Positions 17,330-24,963 of a stretch of 64,000 bases of DNA are shown here, piece after piece. Both the position numbers and the translations under genes were made by a program. The notes under the pieces are model-generated. The model had not been told where the DNA came from. It worked only from the letters and a program-made list of their open reading frames with translations, and made no database searches. The stretch comes from JAMXLO01 sp963832895 (GTDB taxonomy: Bacteria; Pseudomonadota; Alphaproteobacteria; Acetobacterales; Acetobacteraceae), in the NCBI GenBank assembly GCA_963832895.1, contig CAWHVQ010000010.1:124001-188000 (forward strand). Reading direction: 5' to 3'. Within the stretch, counting starts at the first letter, position 1; each line of letters opens with the position of its first letter.

Positions 17330-18418
17330 TTATGCGGCGGTGCGGGCGAGTGCCAGCAGATGAGCGCGATACAAAACGGCGCTGCGATCGTGCAGCCGGG
17401 TCTGCCAGGGCCAGGCGGCCTGTTCGGCCAGCACGCGCAGGCCGGCGACCGACTGCGGATGCACGCCCTCGGTCAGCAGCGCCCGCAGGAACGGTTCGGC
17501 AGCGCCGCCATGTGCTGCGCGCTGGGAGTGCCCGCCGATCCAGGTCTCCACCTGGGTCGCGCGGATCGACCAGTCATAGGGCGTCGCGAGCAGCACCCGG
17601 CCGTCTGGGCGCACCACTTCGGCGAGACCTGCCAGCAGCCGCCGCGGCTCGCTCACGCAGTCCAGCAGGTTGAGCGCCACCGCGAGATCGGCGGCGCCGG
17701 GTGCGAATGGCAGGGCGAGCGCGTCGCAGGCCCAGAAGTCCACCCTCTCGGCGCCACGCAGGGCGACCGGAAAGCTGCGGCGGTCGTACACGATGCCGAT
17801 GCGCCGTCGCGGATAGGACAGCACGCCGGCGGCCGCGTGGCGGGCCAGGCGCAGCAAGGCGAGATGGATATCAACGCCGAGTACCAGGGCGTCGCCGCAG
17901 CGCTCGGCCAAATCGAAGGCGGTGCGGCCGGCACCGCAGCCGATATCGATGACGCGGCCCGCGGCGAACTCGCCCGCCATGTCGAGCAGCCCGGCCAGGC
18001 AGCGCCGCACGGCGCCTGGCTGAACGCCATCGGCAGGATCGGCCTCCTCGGGGTCCTGATCGGCCCAGCCGTCCCAGGCATAGGTCGACATTGTCTGGCG
18101 CAAGGTGTCGAGCCAGGTGCCGGGACCGATCGCGTCGCCGATCAGGCTCTCCAGCACCGGATCGAGGTCCTCGCGCAGCAGCAGCTCGATGCCGCGCTCC
18201 GCCAACAGGGCGCCGAGCGCGGGGACGATGACTGGAATGCCGTCGATAATCGGATATTCATGGCGGCAGGCTGGATTGGAGCAATGCAGGATCCCGCTCA
18301 GCACGTCGTCGTCCTGTTCCTCCAGAACGGTGTCGAGCGTCAGTGCGTGGCGGCCAGCACCGTCGCTGGCACAGCGCGGGCAATGCGGCGCAAAGGCCGC
18401 GAAATGACGGCGGCGCAC
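17330..18418 (-). CDS. SAM-dependent methyltransferase with N-terminal zinc ribbon (Trm112-like)
   Basis: The 362-residue protein starts with a probable four-Cys zinc site (Cys13, Cys16, Cys46, Cys51) followed by YPIIDGIPVIVP, the Trm112-like pattern. The class I methyltransferase domain has motif I VIDIGCGAGRTAFDL near residue 155, an acidic motif II VLGVDIHL and motif IV FWACDALALPF. It starts at GTG 9 bases after the PAAR stop, and its Shine-Dalgarno GAGG overlaps that stop codon, so translation is coupled. This coupling to PAAR is unusual and suggests that it may modify a secreted or PAAR-linked partner, which is an inference. A Trm112-like ribbon also occurs on small-molecule methyltransferases. 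Confidence 0.82.
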   Translation of the reverse strand: MRRRHFAAFAPHCPRCASDGAGRHALTLDTVLEEQDDDVLSGILHCSNPACRHEYPIIDGIPVIVPALGALLAERGIELLLREDLDPVLESLIGDAIGPGTWLDTLRQTMSTYAWDGWADQDPEEADPADGVQPGAVRRCLAGLLDMAGEFAAGRVIDIGCGAGRTAFDLAERCGDALVLGVDIHLALLRLARHAAAGVLSYPRRRIGIVYDRRSFPVALRGAERVDFWACDALALPFAPGAADLAVALNLLDCVSEPRRLLAGLAEVVRPDGRVLLATPYDWSIRATQVETWIGGHSQRAAHGGAAEPFLRALLTEGVHPQSVAGLRVLAEQAAWPWQTRLHDRSAVLYRAHLLALARTAA

Positions 18419-18427
18419 GCCGGCGCC

Positions 18428-18814
18428 TCAGTCGCCGATGGTCACGGTGGGACAGCCAGGACCGGTGATGCTTCCGCTGAGGCCCGGGATGGGGCCGATG
18501 CATTCCAGATGCTCGGTCATGTCACCGACGCGTGCCGCGGCCAGCTTGTTGATCGTCACCGTGGCCGAGCCCTTGCCGATGATGCCGGGGCCGCCAGGGA
18601 TGCAGGCCGGGATGTCGCAGGGGTCCGTATTGTCGGAGAGGCGCGCGGCCGGCATGCCGCCGATTGTGACGTCGGGCGAGCCGCTGATGATCTGCAGCGG
18701 CATCGGCGGATGCGGCGTGGGGGTGGGCACTGGCGCCGCCGGATGCATGGGCGCGTGGCAGTGCGGCCCGTCCTGCAGGACCAGATCGCCGATGCGCGCG
18801 GCAGGTGGGCCCAT
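18428..18814 (-). CDS. PAAR-domain protein
   Basis: The protein has 128 residues from ATG 18814, which has AGGAAAGGAC about 7 bases upstream. It shows the PAAR repeat pattern: PAARIGDLV at the start, then GSPDVTIGGMPAARLSD, GSATVTINKLAAARVGD and a final CPTVTIGD. His and Cys residues near the N-terminus (GPHCHAPMH) may bind the tip metal. PAAR proteins cap the spikes of type VI secretion systems and related contractile injection systems. No VgrG, Hcp, baseplate or sheath gene lies in this window. The gene is coupled to the methyltransferase and divergent from the Leu-rich gene. Confidence 0.88.
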   Translation of the reverse strand: MGPPAARIGDLVLQDGPHCHAPMHPAAPVPTPTPHPPMPLQIISGSPDVTIGGMPAARLSDNTDPCDIPACIPGGPGIIGKGSATVTINKLAAARVGDMTEHLECIGPIPGLSGSITGPGCPTVTIGD

Positions 18815-18911
18815 GGTCTGCGTCCTTTCCTGAACAAATCGCCGGTGTTGCCGATACAGGAACCGCGCCGAGCCCGCTATGCGCGTACTCACTCGCTGAA
18901 AAGGATCTCAC

Positions 18912-20024
18912 ATGGGCTGCTTCTGCCGTAGCTTTCCGCCCGCCGGGCTGCTGCCGTCGCTGAACCTTTCGGCGAGCGTCGCATTGCCTGGTGCGAACAT
19001 CCCGCTGTCGCTGTCGGCGTGGCTCAATCTGCGCGGACTGCCGGCCCTGCCCTGGCAGCCGCTGCCCAACTGGCTCGGTCTGCCGCTGCCCAGCCTGCAG
19101 CTAAATCTTCGCGCCGTGGCGACGATTTCCGCGCTGGCGCAGCTTCGCGCGCAGGTCCTGGCGCAGTTCGGCCTCGATCTGCTGATCCCGGGGCAGGCGC
19201 TGGCCTTCGCCCGCATCGTGGCCACAATGAACGCGCGGCTCTCCGCGATGGTGCATCTCAACTTCAACCCGCTGGCCTGGCCGCGGCTGGCCGGGCTGAA
19301 CGCGGCGATCGATCAGATCAATCTCGCGCTGCAACTGGGCCTCCTACCGCCTTCGCCCAGTCTGATGCTGTCGCTTAGTCTGCCGGGCGGCATCCCGATG
19401 CCGCAATGGGCGGGCTTCCTTGCCCTGCTGCGCGCGCTGCTGCCGCTGATCGGCGCGGCGGCGAACCTGAACGTGAGCCTGGCCGAGACGGCGCAATTCT
19501 CGGCCGCCCTGCGGATACTGGCGCGGCTTTCGCTGCCTGGACTGATGGCGCCGCAGTTTATGGCGAGCCTGACCGCCGCGCTGAACGCCGTCGCCAGTCT
19601 GCAGGCGAGCCTCGGGGTCAGCCCGCTTCAGCTTGGCTTTCCCGCAATACAACTGCGCGTTTCGCTCAGGCTGAGCGCGTTGTTGGCGACGCTGTCCGCG
19701 CGCTTCGGGCTGAACCTGAGCGGTGGCGGTGGCAGTCTGCTCGCGGCGCTGCTCGCGCTGCTGCCGAACCTGCCGTTCGTGCCGACGAGCTTTGCCACCA
19801 GTGCATCGGTGCAGGCGGCGCTGCAGATGAGGGCGTTTGCCTCGCTGAACTGGCAGGTACCGCTGTCGCTGCCGGCGATCGGGATCGGGTTGCCGACCTG
19901 CGCCTTTGCCGCCTCGCTGAGTGCCGCGTTGGGCCTCCAGGCGGTGCTGTCAGCACCCTGCGTACTGGGCTGCGATGCGGGGCAGGTCATGCGCTCGCTG
20001 GCGACGGCCACCGCGGCGGCGTAG
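18912..20024 (+). CDS. Leu/Ala-rich protein of unknown function next to PAAR
   Basis: No family is recognised for this 370-residue protein. It is dominated by Leu, Ala, Pro and Ser in recurring units such as LPSLNLS, LPLPSLQLNL, LSLSLPGGI and VPLSLPAIGIGLP, with almost no Lys and few acidic residues. Hydrophobicity is high, but Pro and polar residues break it every 8-12 positions, so it looks like amphipathic helices or a beta-rich scaffold rather than clean membrane spans. It begins MGCFC with no classical signal peptide and has a Cys pair near the end (PCVLGCDAG). AAAGGA precedes the ATG. The divergent PAAR neighbour makes a secreted or spike-associated product possible, which is only an inference. 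Confidence 0.7.
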   Translation: MGCFCRSFPPAGLLPSLNLSASVALPGANIPLSLSAWLNLRGLPALPWQPLPNWLGLPLPSLQLNLRAVATISALAQLRAQVLAQFGLDLLIPGQALAFARIVATMNARLSAMVHLNFNPLAWPRLAGLNAAIDQINLALQLGLLPPSPSLMLSLSLPGGIPMPQWAGFLALLRALLPLIGAAANLNVSLAETAQFSAALRILARLSLPGLMAPQFMASLTAALNAVASLQASLGVSPLQLGFPAIQLRVSLRLSALLATLSARFGLNLSGGGGSLLAALLALLPNLPFVPTSFATSASVQAALQMRAFASLNWQVPLSLPAIGIGLPTCAFAASLSAALGLQAVLSAPCVLGCDAGQVMRSLATATAAA

Positions 20025-20146
20025 CAGTGGAGGGCCTTGGCGTGCTCCATGCGTCGGCGGCGTTCAGGCAGGTGCCGCCTTGGGCAGACAAGCGCCCGCG
20101 GCTTGGCTAGGCTCGGTGAACCACCAGAATGAGGGAGGTCCACCCC

Positions 20147-20656
20147 ATGGCGTTCTCAATGTTCCAGGCCAGCGTGCCGGTGTGCACGCAGATCCTCGGC
20201 AGCCTGTCGGGTGTCCTCGACAAGGCGGCGGCGCACTGCGCGGAGAAGAAATACGACGAGGCGTGGCTGCTGACCGATCGCCTGTTCCCCGACATGTTTT
20301 CGCTGGCACGGCAGATCCGTCAGTGCAGCGACTTCGGCCGCAACATCCCGGGCCGGCTTGCCGGCGGCGAACTGCCGAATTTCGCCGCGGTGGATGACAC
20401 GTCGTTTGCCGAAGCGAAGGCGCGGGTCGAGAAATCGCTGGACTACGTCAAGGGATTCACCCCGGCGCAGATCGACGGTAGCGAGGACAAGGACATCAAC
20501 TGGACTGCCGGCCAGCGGCAGATGTCGTTCAAGGGCCGCGCGTATCTGCTGCACTTCGGCCTGCCCAACTTCTACTTCCACGCCACCACGGCGTATAACA
20601 TTCTTCGCCAGCGCGGTGTGGAGTTGGGCAAGCGCGACTTCCTCGGATCGTTCTGA
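20147..20656 (+). CDS. DUF1993 family protein
   Basis: The 169-residue protein from ATG 20147, with AGGGAGG about 8 bases upstream, belongs to DUF1993, a helical family related in fold to DinB-like four-helix bundles. Family segments are the N-terminal SVPVCTQILGSLSGVLDKA, the middle TAGQRQMSFKGRAYLLHFGLPNFYFHATTAYNILRQ (quoted in part) and a short acidic linker. Function is unknown. It is followed at once by the truncated transporter on the opposite strand. Confidence 0.85.
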   Translation: MAFSMFQASVPVCTQILGSLSGVLDKAAAHCAEKKYDEAWLLTDRLFPDMFSLARQIRQCSDFGRNIPGRLAGGELPNFAAVDDTSFAEAKARVEKSLDYVKGFTPAQIDGSEDKDINWTAGQRQMSFKGRAYLLHFGLPNFYFHATTAYNILRQRGVELGKRDFLGSF

Positions 20657-20664
20657 AGCAGCTC

Positions 20665-21222
20665 TCACCACCGCGGCAGACCCACCGGCGTGAAGTCGAA
20701 CAGATGGTACGGCTTTCCCATCACCTGCTCGCGTACTTCGGAGATCAGCAGGTTGGGCGAAGTGCCGATCTGCGTGATGGTTCCACCTACCAGCGAGCCA
20801 AACGCCAGCGGCATCAGATAGCGTGATACCGGACGCTTGCGACGTTCGGCCGCCTGAATCGCCACCGGCATGAAGACACCGAGTGCGCCGACGTTCTTGA
20901 CGAACGCCGACATGAAGCTCACCGCAGCGGTCAACGTGGCAATCTGCAAGGTCGTGGAATCGAGCACCCGAAGCAGCCGGCGCATCGCACGGTCGATCAC
21001 GCCTGAAACAGCCACTGCGCGACTGATGACCAGCACCGAGGCGATGACGACAATAACCGGGCTGGCGAAGCCCTCAAAGGCCTTCTTCGCCGGCACGACG
21101 CCGGTCAGAACGGCGGCCGACAAGGCTATTGCCGCAACAAGGTCGTAGCGCAGCCGATCGGTGACGAACAGCACGAGCATTCCGGCAACGATGGCCAGAG
21201 CCTCGATCTGGGGCAGGATCAA
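20665..21222 (-). pseudogene. Truncated SLC13/ArsB-type permease (N-terminal fragment)
   Basis: The 185 residues match the N-terminal third of SLC13-type anion permeases: DRLRYDLVAAIAL, FVKNVGALGVFMPVAI and GSLVGGTITQIGTSPNLLIS, the conserved substrate/sodium loop. Full-length relatives have about 590 residues with two TrkA-C domains and a second transport half. Here the frame ends at GLPRW, 9 bases from the end of the DUF1993 gene, so the rest has been lost by deletion or rearrangement. A functional transporter is not expected. Confidence 0.8.
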
Positions 21223-21233
21223 GCGTTTGGTTT

Positions 21234-21254
21234 CCTGACAGAGCGTCTGTCAGG
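21234..21254. promoter_or_regulatory. Perfect inverted repeat upstream of the permease fragment
   Basis: CCTGACAGA and TCTGTCAGG form a perfect 9-bp dyad around a 3-base centre, 12 bases upstream of the permease start and between it and the end of acs. Neither side has a T-run, so an operator for a dimeric regulator is more likely than a terminator. Confidence 0.45.
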
Positions 21255-21311
21255 TGTTGGTCGGCGACGTTACGGGTGCAACCTGGGCGGTGGTCAGATA
21301 TCAGCGACCGC

Positions 21312-23261
21312 CTATGGCATCCGATTATCGACCAGCTCTGTCACCACCGCGGGATCGGCCAGCGTCGATGTATCCCCCAGGCTGTCCGTCTCGTTGGCAG
21401 CGATCTTGCGCAGAATACGGCGCATGATCTTGCCGCTGCGCGTCTTCGGCAAAGCCGGCGCCCACTGGATTGCATCAGGCGAGGCGATCGGCCCGATCTC
21501 CTTGCGGACCCAGGTAACCAGTTCCTTGCGCAAGTCCTCGGTCGGTTCCTCACCCAGCTTCAGGGTGACATAGGCGTAGATGCCCTGGCCCTTCAGTTCA
21601 TGCGGGAAGCCCACCACCGCTGCCTCGGCCACCTTCGGATGCGCCACTAGCGCGCTCTCCACTTCGGCGGTGCCCATGCGGTGGCCCGACACGTTGATCA
21701 CATCATCGACGCGGCCGGTGATCCAATAATAGCCATCGGCGTCACGCCGCGCGCCGTCGCCGGTGAAGTACAGGCCCTTGAACGTGGAGAAATAGGTCTG
21801 CACGAATCGCTCATGATCGCCGAACACCGTGCGCATCTGGCCCGGCCAGGAATTGGCAATGCACAGATTGCCCTCGCAAGCTCCGTGCAGTTCGTGGCCA
21901 TCGCCATCGACGATGATCGGCCGCACGCCAGGCAGCGGACGCGTCGCCGAGCCGGGCTTGGTCGGCGTCGCACCTGGCAGCGGCGAGATCAGGATGCCGC
22001 CGGTCTCCGTCTGCCACCACGTATCGACGATCGGGCAGCGATGTTCGCCGACAACGCGATCGTACCACAGCCAGGCTTCCGGATTGATCGGTTCGCCGAC
22101 ACTGCCAAGGATACGCAGCGACTGACGCGAGGTCTTGCGGACCGGCTCTTCGCCGTCGCGCATCAGCGCGCGGATCGCGGTTGGCGCGGTGTAGAAGATG
22201 TTGACCTTGTGCTTGTCGACCACCTGCCAGAAGCGCGAGCTGTCCGGATAGTTCGGAATGCCCTCGAACATCAGCGTGGTCGCGCCGTTCGCCAGCGGGC
22301 CGTAGACGATATACGTGTGGCCGGTCACCCAACCAACATCGGCCGTGCACCAGTACACCTCGCCGTGGTGGTAATCGAACACGTTCTCATGCGTGAAGCT
22401 CGCCCACACCATGTAGCCGCCGGTGGTGTGCAGCACGCCCTTCGGCTTGCCCGTGCTGCCCGACGTGTACAGAATGAACAGCGGATCCTCCGCGTTCATC
22501 TCCAGTGGTGGGCAGTCGGGCGACGAGACGGAGCACAGCGTCGCGTAGTCATGATCGCGTCCGGACTGCATCGCGACCTTGCCGCCGGTCACCTTTACCA
22601 CGACGACGTTGTTCACGCCCGGACACGACTTCAGCGCCTCGTCCGCATTCGCCTTCAGCGGCACCTTACGTCCGCCGCGGCGTCCCTCATCGGCGGTGAT
22701 CAGCAGTTCTGATGCACAGTCCTGGATGCGGTTCGCCAGACTGTCCGGCGAGAATCCGCCAAAGACGACCGAGTGGACCGCGCCGATCCGCGCGCAGGCC
22801 AGCATCGCCACCGCCGCCTCCGGCACCATCGGCAGATAGATCGTGACGCGATCGCCCTTCTTCACGCCAAGCCCCCTCATGGCATTGGCCAGGCGGCAAA
22901 CCTGCTCGTGCAGTTCGCGATACGTCACGTGCTTCGAAACCGATGGGTCGTCGCTTTCCCAGATGATCGCGGTCTGCTCGCCATGCGTCGCCAGATGCCG
23001 GTCGAGGCACGAGGCGGATGCGTTCAGCGTGCCGTCCTCGAACCACTTGATCGCCACGTTGCCGGCAAAGCTGGCATTCTTGATTCTGGTCGGCGCCTTC
23101 ATCCAGGCGATGCGGTGCGACTGTTCGGCCCAAAATCCGTCCGGGTCGCGCGCGGCGTGCTCGAACATGTCCTTGTAACGCGCGGCGGTGATGTGCGCCT
23201 TCGCAGCGATCTCCGGCTTGACCGGAAAGATCTGGCCGTCAGGTGAATGGGCATCGGGCAT
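21312..23261 (-). CDS. acs: Acetyl-CoA synthetase
   Basis: This enzyme converts acetate, ATP and CoA to acetyl-CoA, AMP and pyrophosphate in the cytoplasm. It has 649 residues, the normal length. Visible motifs are the P-loop YTSGSTGKPKGVLHT, the acetate-pocket region DVGWVTGHTY, the YFTGDGARRDADGYYWITGR hinge block (in part), and the C-terminal PKTRSGKIMRR, whose lysine is the usual acetylation site. An acetate transporter gene lies 119 bases upstream on the same strand, consistent with a shared acetate-assimilation role. Confidence 0.96.
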   Translation of the reverse strand: MPDAHSPDGQIFPVKPEIAAKAHITAARYKDMFEHAARDPDGFWAEQSHRIAWMKAPTRIKNASFAGNVAIKWFEDGTLNASASCLDRHLATHGEQTAIIWESDDPSVSKHVTYRELHEQVCRLANAMRGLGVKKGDRVTIYLPMVPEAAVAMLACARIGAVHSVVFGGFSPDSLANRIQDCASELLITADEGRRGGRKVPLKANADEALKSCPGVNNVVVVKVTGGKVAMQSGRDHDYATLCSVSSPDCPPLEMNAEDPLFILYTSGSTGKPKGVLHTTGGYMVWASFTHENVFDYHHGEVYWCTADVGWVTGHTYIVYGPLANGATTLMFEGIPNYPDSSRFWQVVDKHKVNIFYTAPTAIRALMRDGEEPVRKTSRQSLRILGSVGEPINPEAWLWYDRVVGEHRCPIVDTWWQTETGGILISPLPGATPTKPGSATRPLPGVRPIIVDGDGHELHGACEGNLCIANSWPGQMRTVFGDHERFVQTYFSTFKGLYFTGDGARRDADGYYWITGRVDDVINVSGHRMGTAEVESALVAHPKVAEAAVVGFPHELKGQGIYAYVTLKLGEEPTEDLRKELVTWVRKEIGPIASPDAIQWAPALPKTRSGKIMRRILRKIAANETDSLGDTSTLADPAVVTELVDNRMP

Positions 23262-23380
23262 GGTCGGGTTCCCTCAAAGTCAGTTCTTGGTTGGGGCATG
23301 ACCCGGCGGCGTAACCTGCCGCCATCGGCAGGCTACGCAGCAACGACGGGCCATTCAAGCAACGGAAAGGCGAGCAACGC

Positions 23381-23974
23381 TCAGGCCGGCCGATGGCGCA
23401 GCCCAGCGACGCGTGCGCCCGGAGCGGCCACGGCACCGATCGGCAGCACTGTGCGCCCATGCGTCTCGTTGATCACCTCCGCGGCCGCCAGGTAGAACGC
23501 CAGCACCGCGGTCACCAGCCCCATGTAGCCGCCTGCCACATGCAGCGTTGCCATGCCGGCCAGGTCGCCCGCCGCGAGCAGGAAGAACGTGATCCACAGC
23601 GACAGAAACACAAATTGCACGGCGCGGTTCAACGCCAGGCTGCCGAGCCACATGTAGAAGGTGAACACGCCCCACATCAGCAGCCACCAGCCGATGAAAC
23701 CGGCGGGCACGTTGGCGGCGAAGAACTGCACGAACAACGCGAAGCTCCACCAGAATGCGCCGTAGGAGCAGAACGCCACGAAGCCAAACGTGTTGCCGCG
23801 CGGCATCTCCATCATACCGGCCACGAACTGGGCGGTGCCACCGAAGGCGAAAGCGCTGGCCAAAACCAAAGGCACGCAGGCTCCGGCGAACCAGCCGGCG
23901 TTGACCATACTGAGCATCCAGGTGGTAAGAGCAAAACCGGTCAGCCCAAGCGGTGCCGGATTAGCAAGCTTCAT
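23381..23974 (-). CDS. satP: Acetate uptake transporter (GPR1/FUN34/YaaH family, SatP-like)
   Basis: This 197-residue inner-membrane protein has six hydrophobic segments. The family signature NPAPLGLTGFALTTW is at the N-terminus, and FGGTAQFVAGMMEMPRGNTFG and SYGAFWWSF mark the conserved pore. The family carries acetate or succinate with protons. It is placed directly upstream of acs on the same strand, which supports acetate. The C-terminal tail after residue 185 is short and basic. Confidence 0.92.
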   Translation of the reverse strand: MKLANPAPLGLTGFALTTWMLSMVNAGWFAGACVPLVLASAFAFGGTAQFVAGMMEMPRGNTFGFVAFCSYGAFWWSFALFVQFFAANVPAGFIGWWLLMWGVFTFYMWLGSLALNRAVQFVFLSLWITFFLLAAGDLAGMATLHVAGGYMGLVTAVLAFYLAAAEVINETHGRTVLPIGAVAAPGARVAGLRHRPA

Positions 23975-24001
23975 GATCGAGTTCCTCCTGTTGCGCGTTC
24001 G

Positions 24002-24490
24002 CTACAGGCCGGCATCCTCGGGCACGAATACGGTGCCGTCATTGATTTGGATCATGACTGCTTCAAGCCGATCGCCTTTGCACGGACCATACACGCATTC
24101 GCCATCGGCGATGCGGAACTCCGCGCCGTGCGTGGCGCAGATGATGAGGCTGCCGTCCGCCGAGAGGAAGCGATCGGGCATCCAGTCGAGCGGTGTGCCG
24201 ATATGCGGGCAGGAGTTCACATAGACGTGCACCGCGTCGCCTTGCCGCACAGCGAACAGGCCGGTGAAGCCCCCGGGTGGGGGAGGGAAGCCCTTGGAGT
24301 CGCCATCTGGGATGTCATCGATCCGGCAGAGCGCGCGCAGCCCCTTCGCCCCTGCCCCCTCCCGCGGGGGAAGCGGGAGTTCCACGTCGCGTTCTCCCCC
24401 TCCCCCTGCGGGAGGGGGGCGGGGGGAGGGGGTCTCGCCAGTGGGCGCCTCGCCAGAGGGGTCGTCGCCGTCCCCGCTCATCCCTTCCAT
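24002..24490 (-). CDS. Rieske 2Fe-2S domain protein with repeat-derived N-terminal linker
   Basis: The 162-residue protein has a C-terminal Rieske domain with cluster ligands in CPHIGTPLDW and CATHGAEF, as in ferredoxin components that feed electrons to oxygenases or stand alone. The first ~50 residues are a Pro/Gly/Glu-rich stretch (SPRPPPAGGGG, LPLPPREGAG) encoded by two copies of a GC-rich palindrome found elsewhere in intergenic DNA. The start could be 24490 or the ATG at 24481, which overlaps the EVE gene stop as ATGA. If the palindromes are not translated in practice, an internal start before the Rieske domain would be needed, but none with a good ribosome site is evident. Confidence 0.82.
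   Translation of the reverse strand: MEGMSGDGDDPSGEAPTGETPSPRPPPAGGGGERDVELPLPPREGAGAKGLRALCRIDDIPDGDSKGFPPPPGGFTGLFAVRQGDAVHVYVNSCPHIGTPLDWMPDRFLSADGSLIICATHGAEFRIADGECVYGPCKGDRLEAVMIQINDGTVFVPEDAGL
24348..24432. repeat. Two GC-rich palindrome copies inside the Rieske gene
   Basis: The first copy lies at about 24348-24379 (CCCCTCCCGCGGGGGAAGCGG) and the second at about 24392-24432 (CCCCCTCCCCCTGCGGGAGG then a G-rich arm). They resemble the palindrome at 6903-6937 and 29133-29160. Their combined insertion keeps the Rieske reading frame open. Confidence 0.6.
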
Positions 24491-24891
24491 CCGCCCAGCC
24501 GGCAGATGTAGTCCCAGTGCGGCTTCGACACCGGCATTACCGATAGGCGCGACTGCCGTACCAGTGCCATCTCAGCGAGCTTCGGATCGGCCTTGATTGC
24601 CACCAGCGTCACCGGCTTTGGCATCGGCGCCACCGCCTTCATGTCGACGCACACCCAGGGGCCTTCCTTCGCGCTCGGGTCCGGATAGGCCTCGCGCACC
24701 ACCTCCACCACGCCGACAATCTCCTTGCCCTGGTTGGAGTGATAAAAGAACGACCAGTCGCCCTTCTTCATGGCCTGCAGATTGTTCCTGGCCGTGAAGT
24801 TGCGCACGCCCGTCCATGGCTCGACGTCGTTCGTCACCTGCTGGTCCCACGAGAACGCATCCGGTTCCGTCTTCACCAGCCAGTACTGCAT
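24478..24891 (-). CDS. EVE domain-containing protein
   Basis: The 137-residue protein is a single EVE domain, a PUA/YTH-like fold that binds modified bases in nucleic acids. Typical features are the YWLVKTEPDAFSWD start, GVRNFTARNNLQAMKKGD and FYHSNQGKEIVGV. The closest named relatives are thymocyte nuclear protein 1-type proteins and bacterial housekeeping EVE proteins. Its stop overlaps the start of the Rieske gene, so the two may be co-transcribed, though no functional link is obvious. Confidence 0.92.
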   Translation of the reverse strand: MQYWLVKTEPDAFSWDQQVTNDVEPWTGVRNFTARNNLQAMKKGDWSFFYHSNQGKEIVGVVEVVREAYPDPSAKEGPWVCVDMKAVAPMPKPVTLVAIKADPKLAEMALVRQSRLSVMPVSKPHWDYICRLGGWKG

Positions 24892-24963
24892 TGCCGCCGA
24901 TCCTCAGCCCCGTGAGTGGGCCTGCCACAGTAAGCCAGGGACGGCTGCCATCAAATGGGGGAC

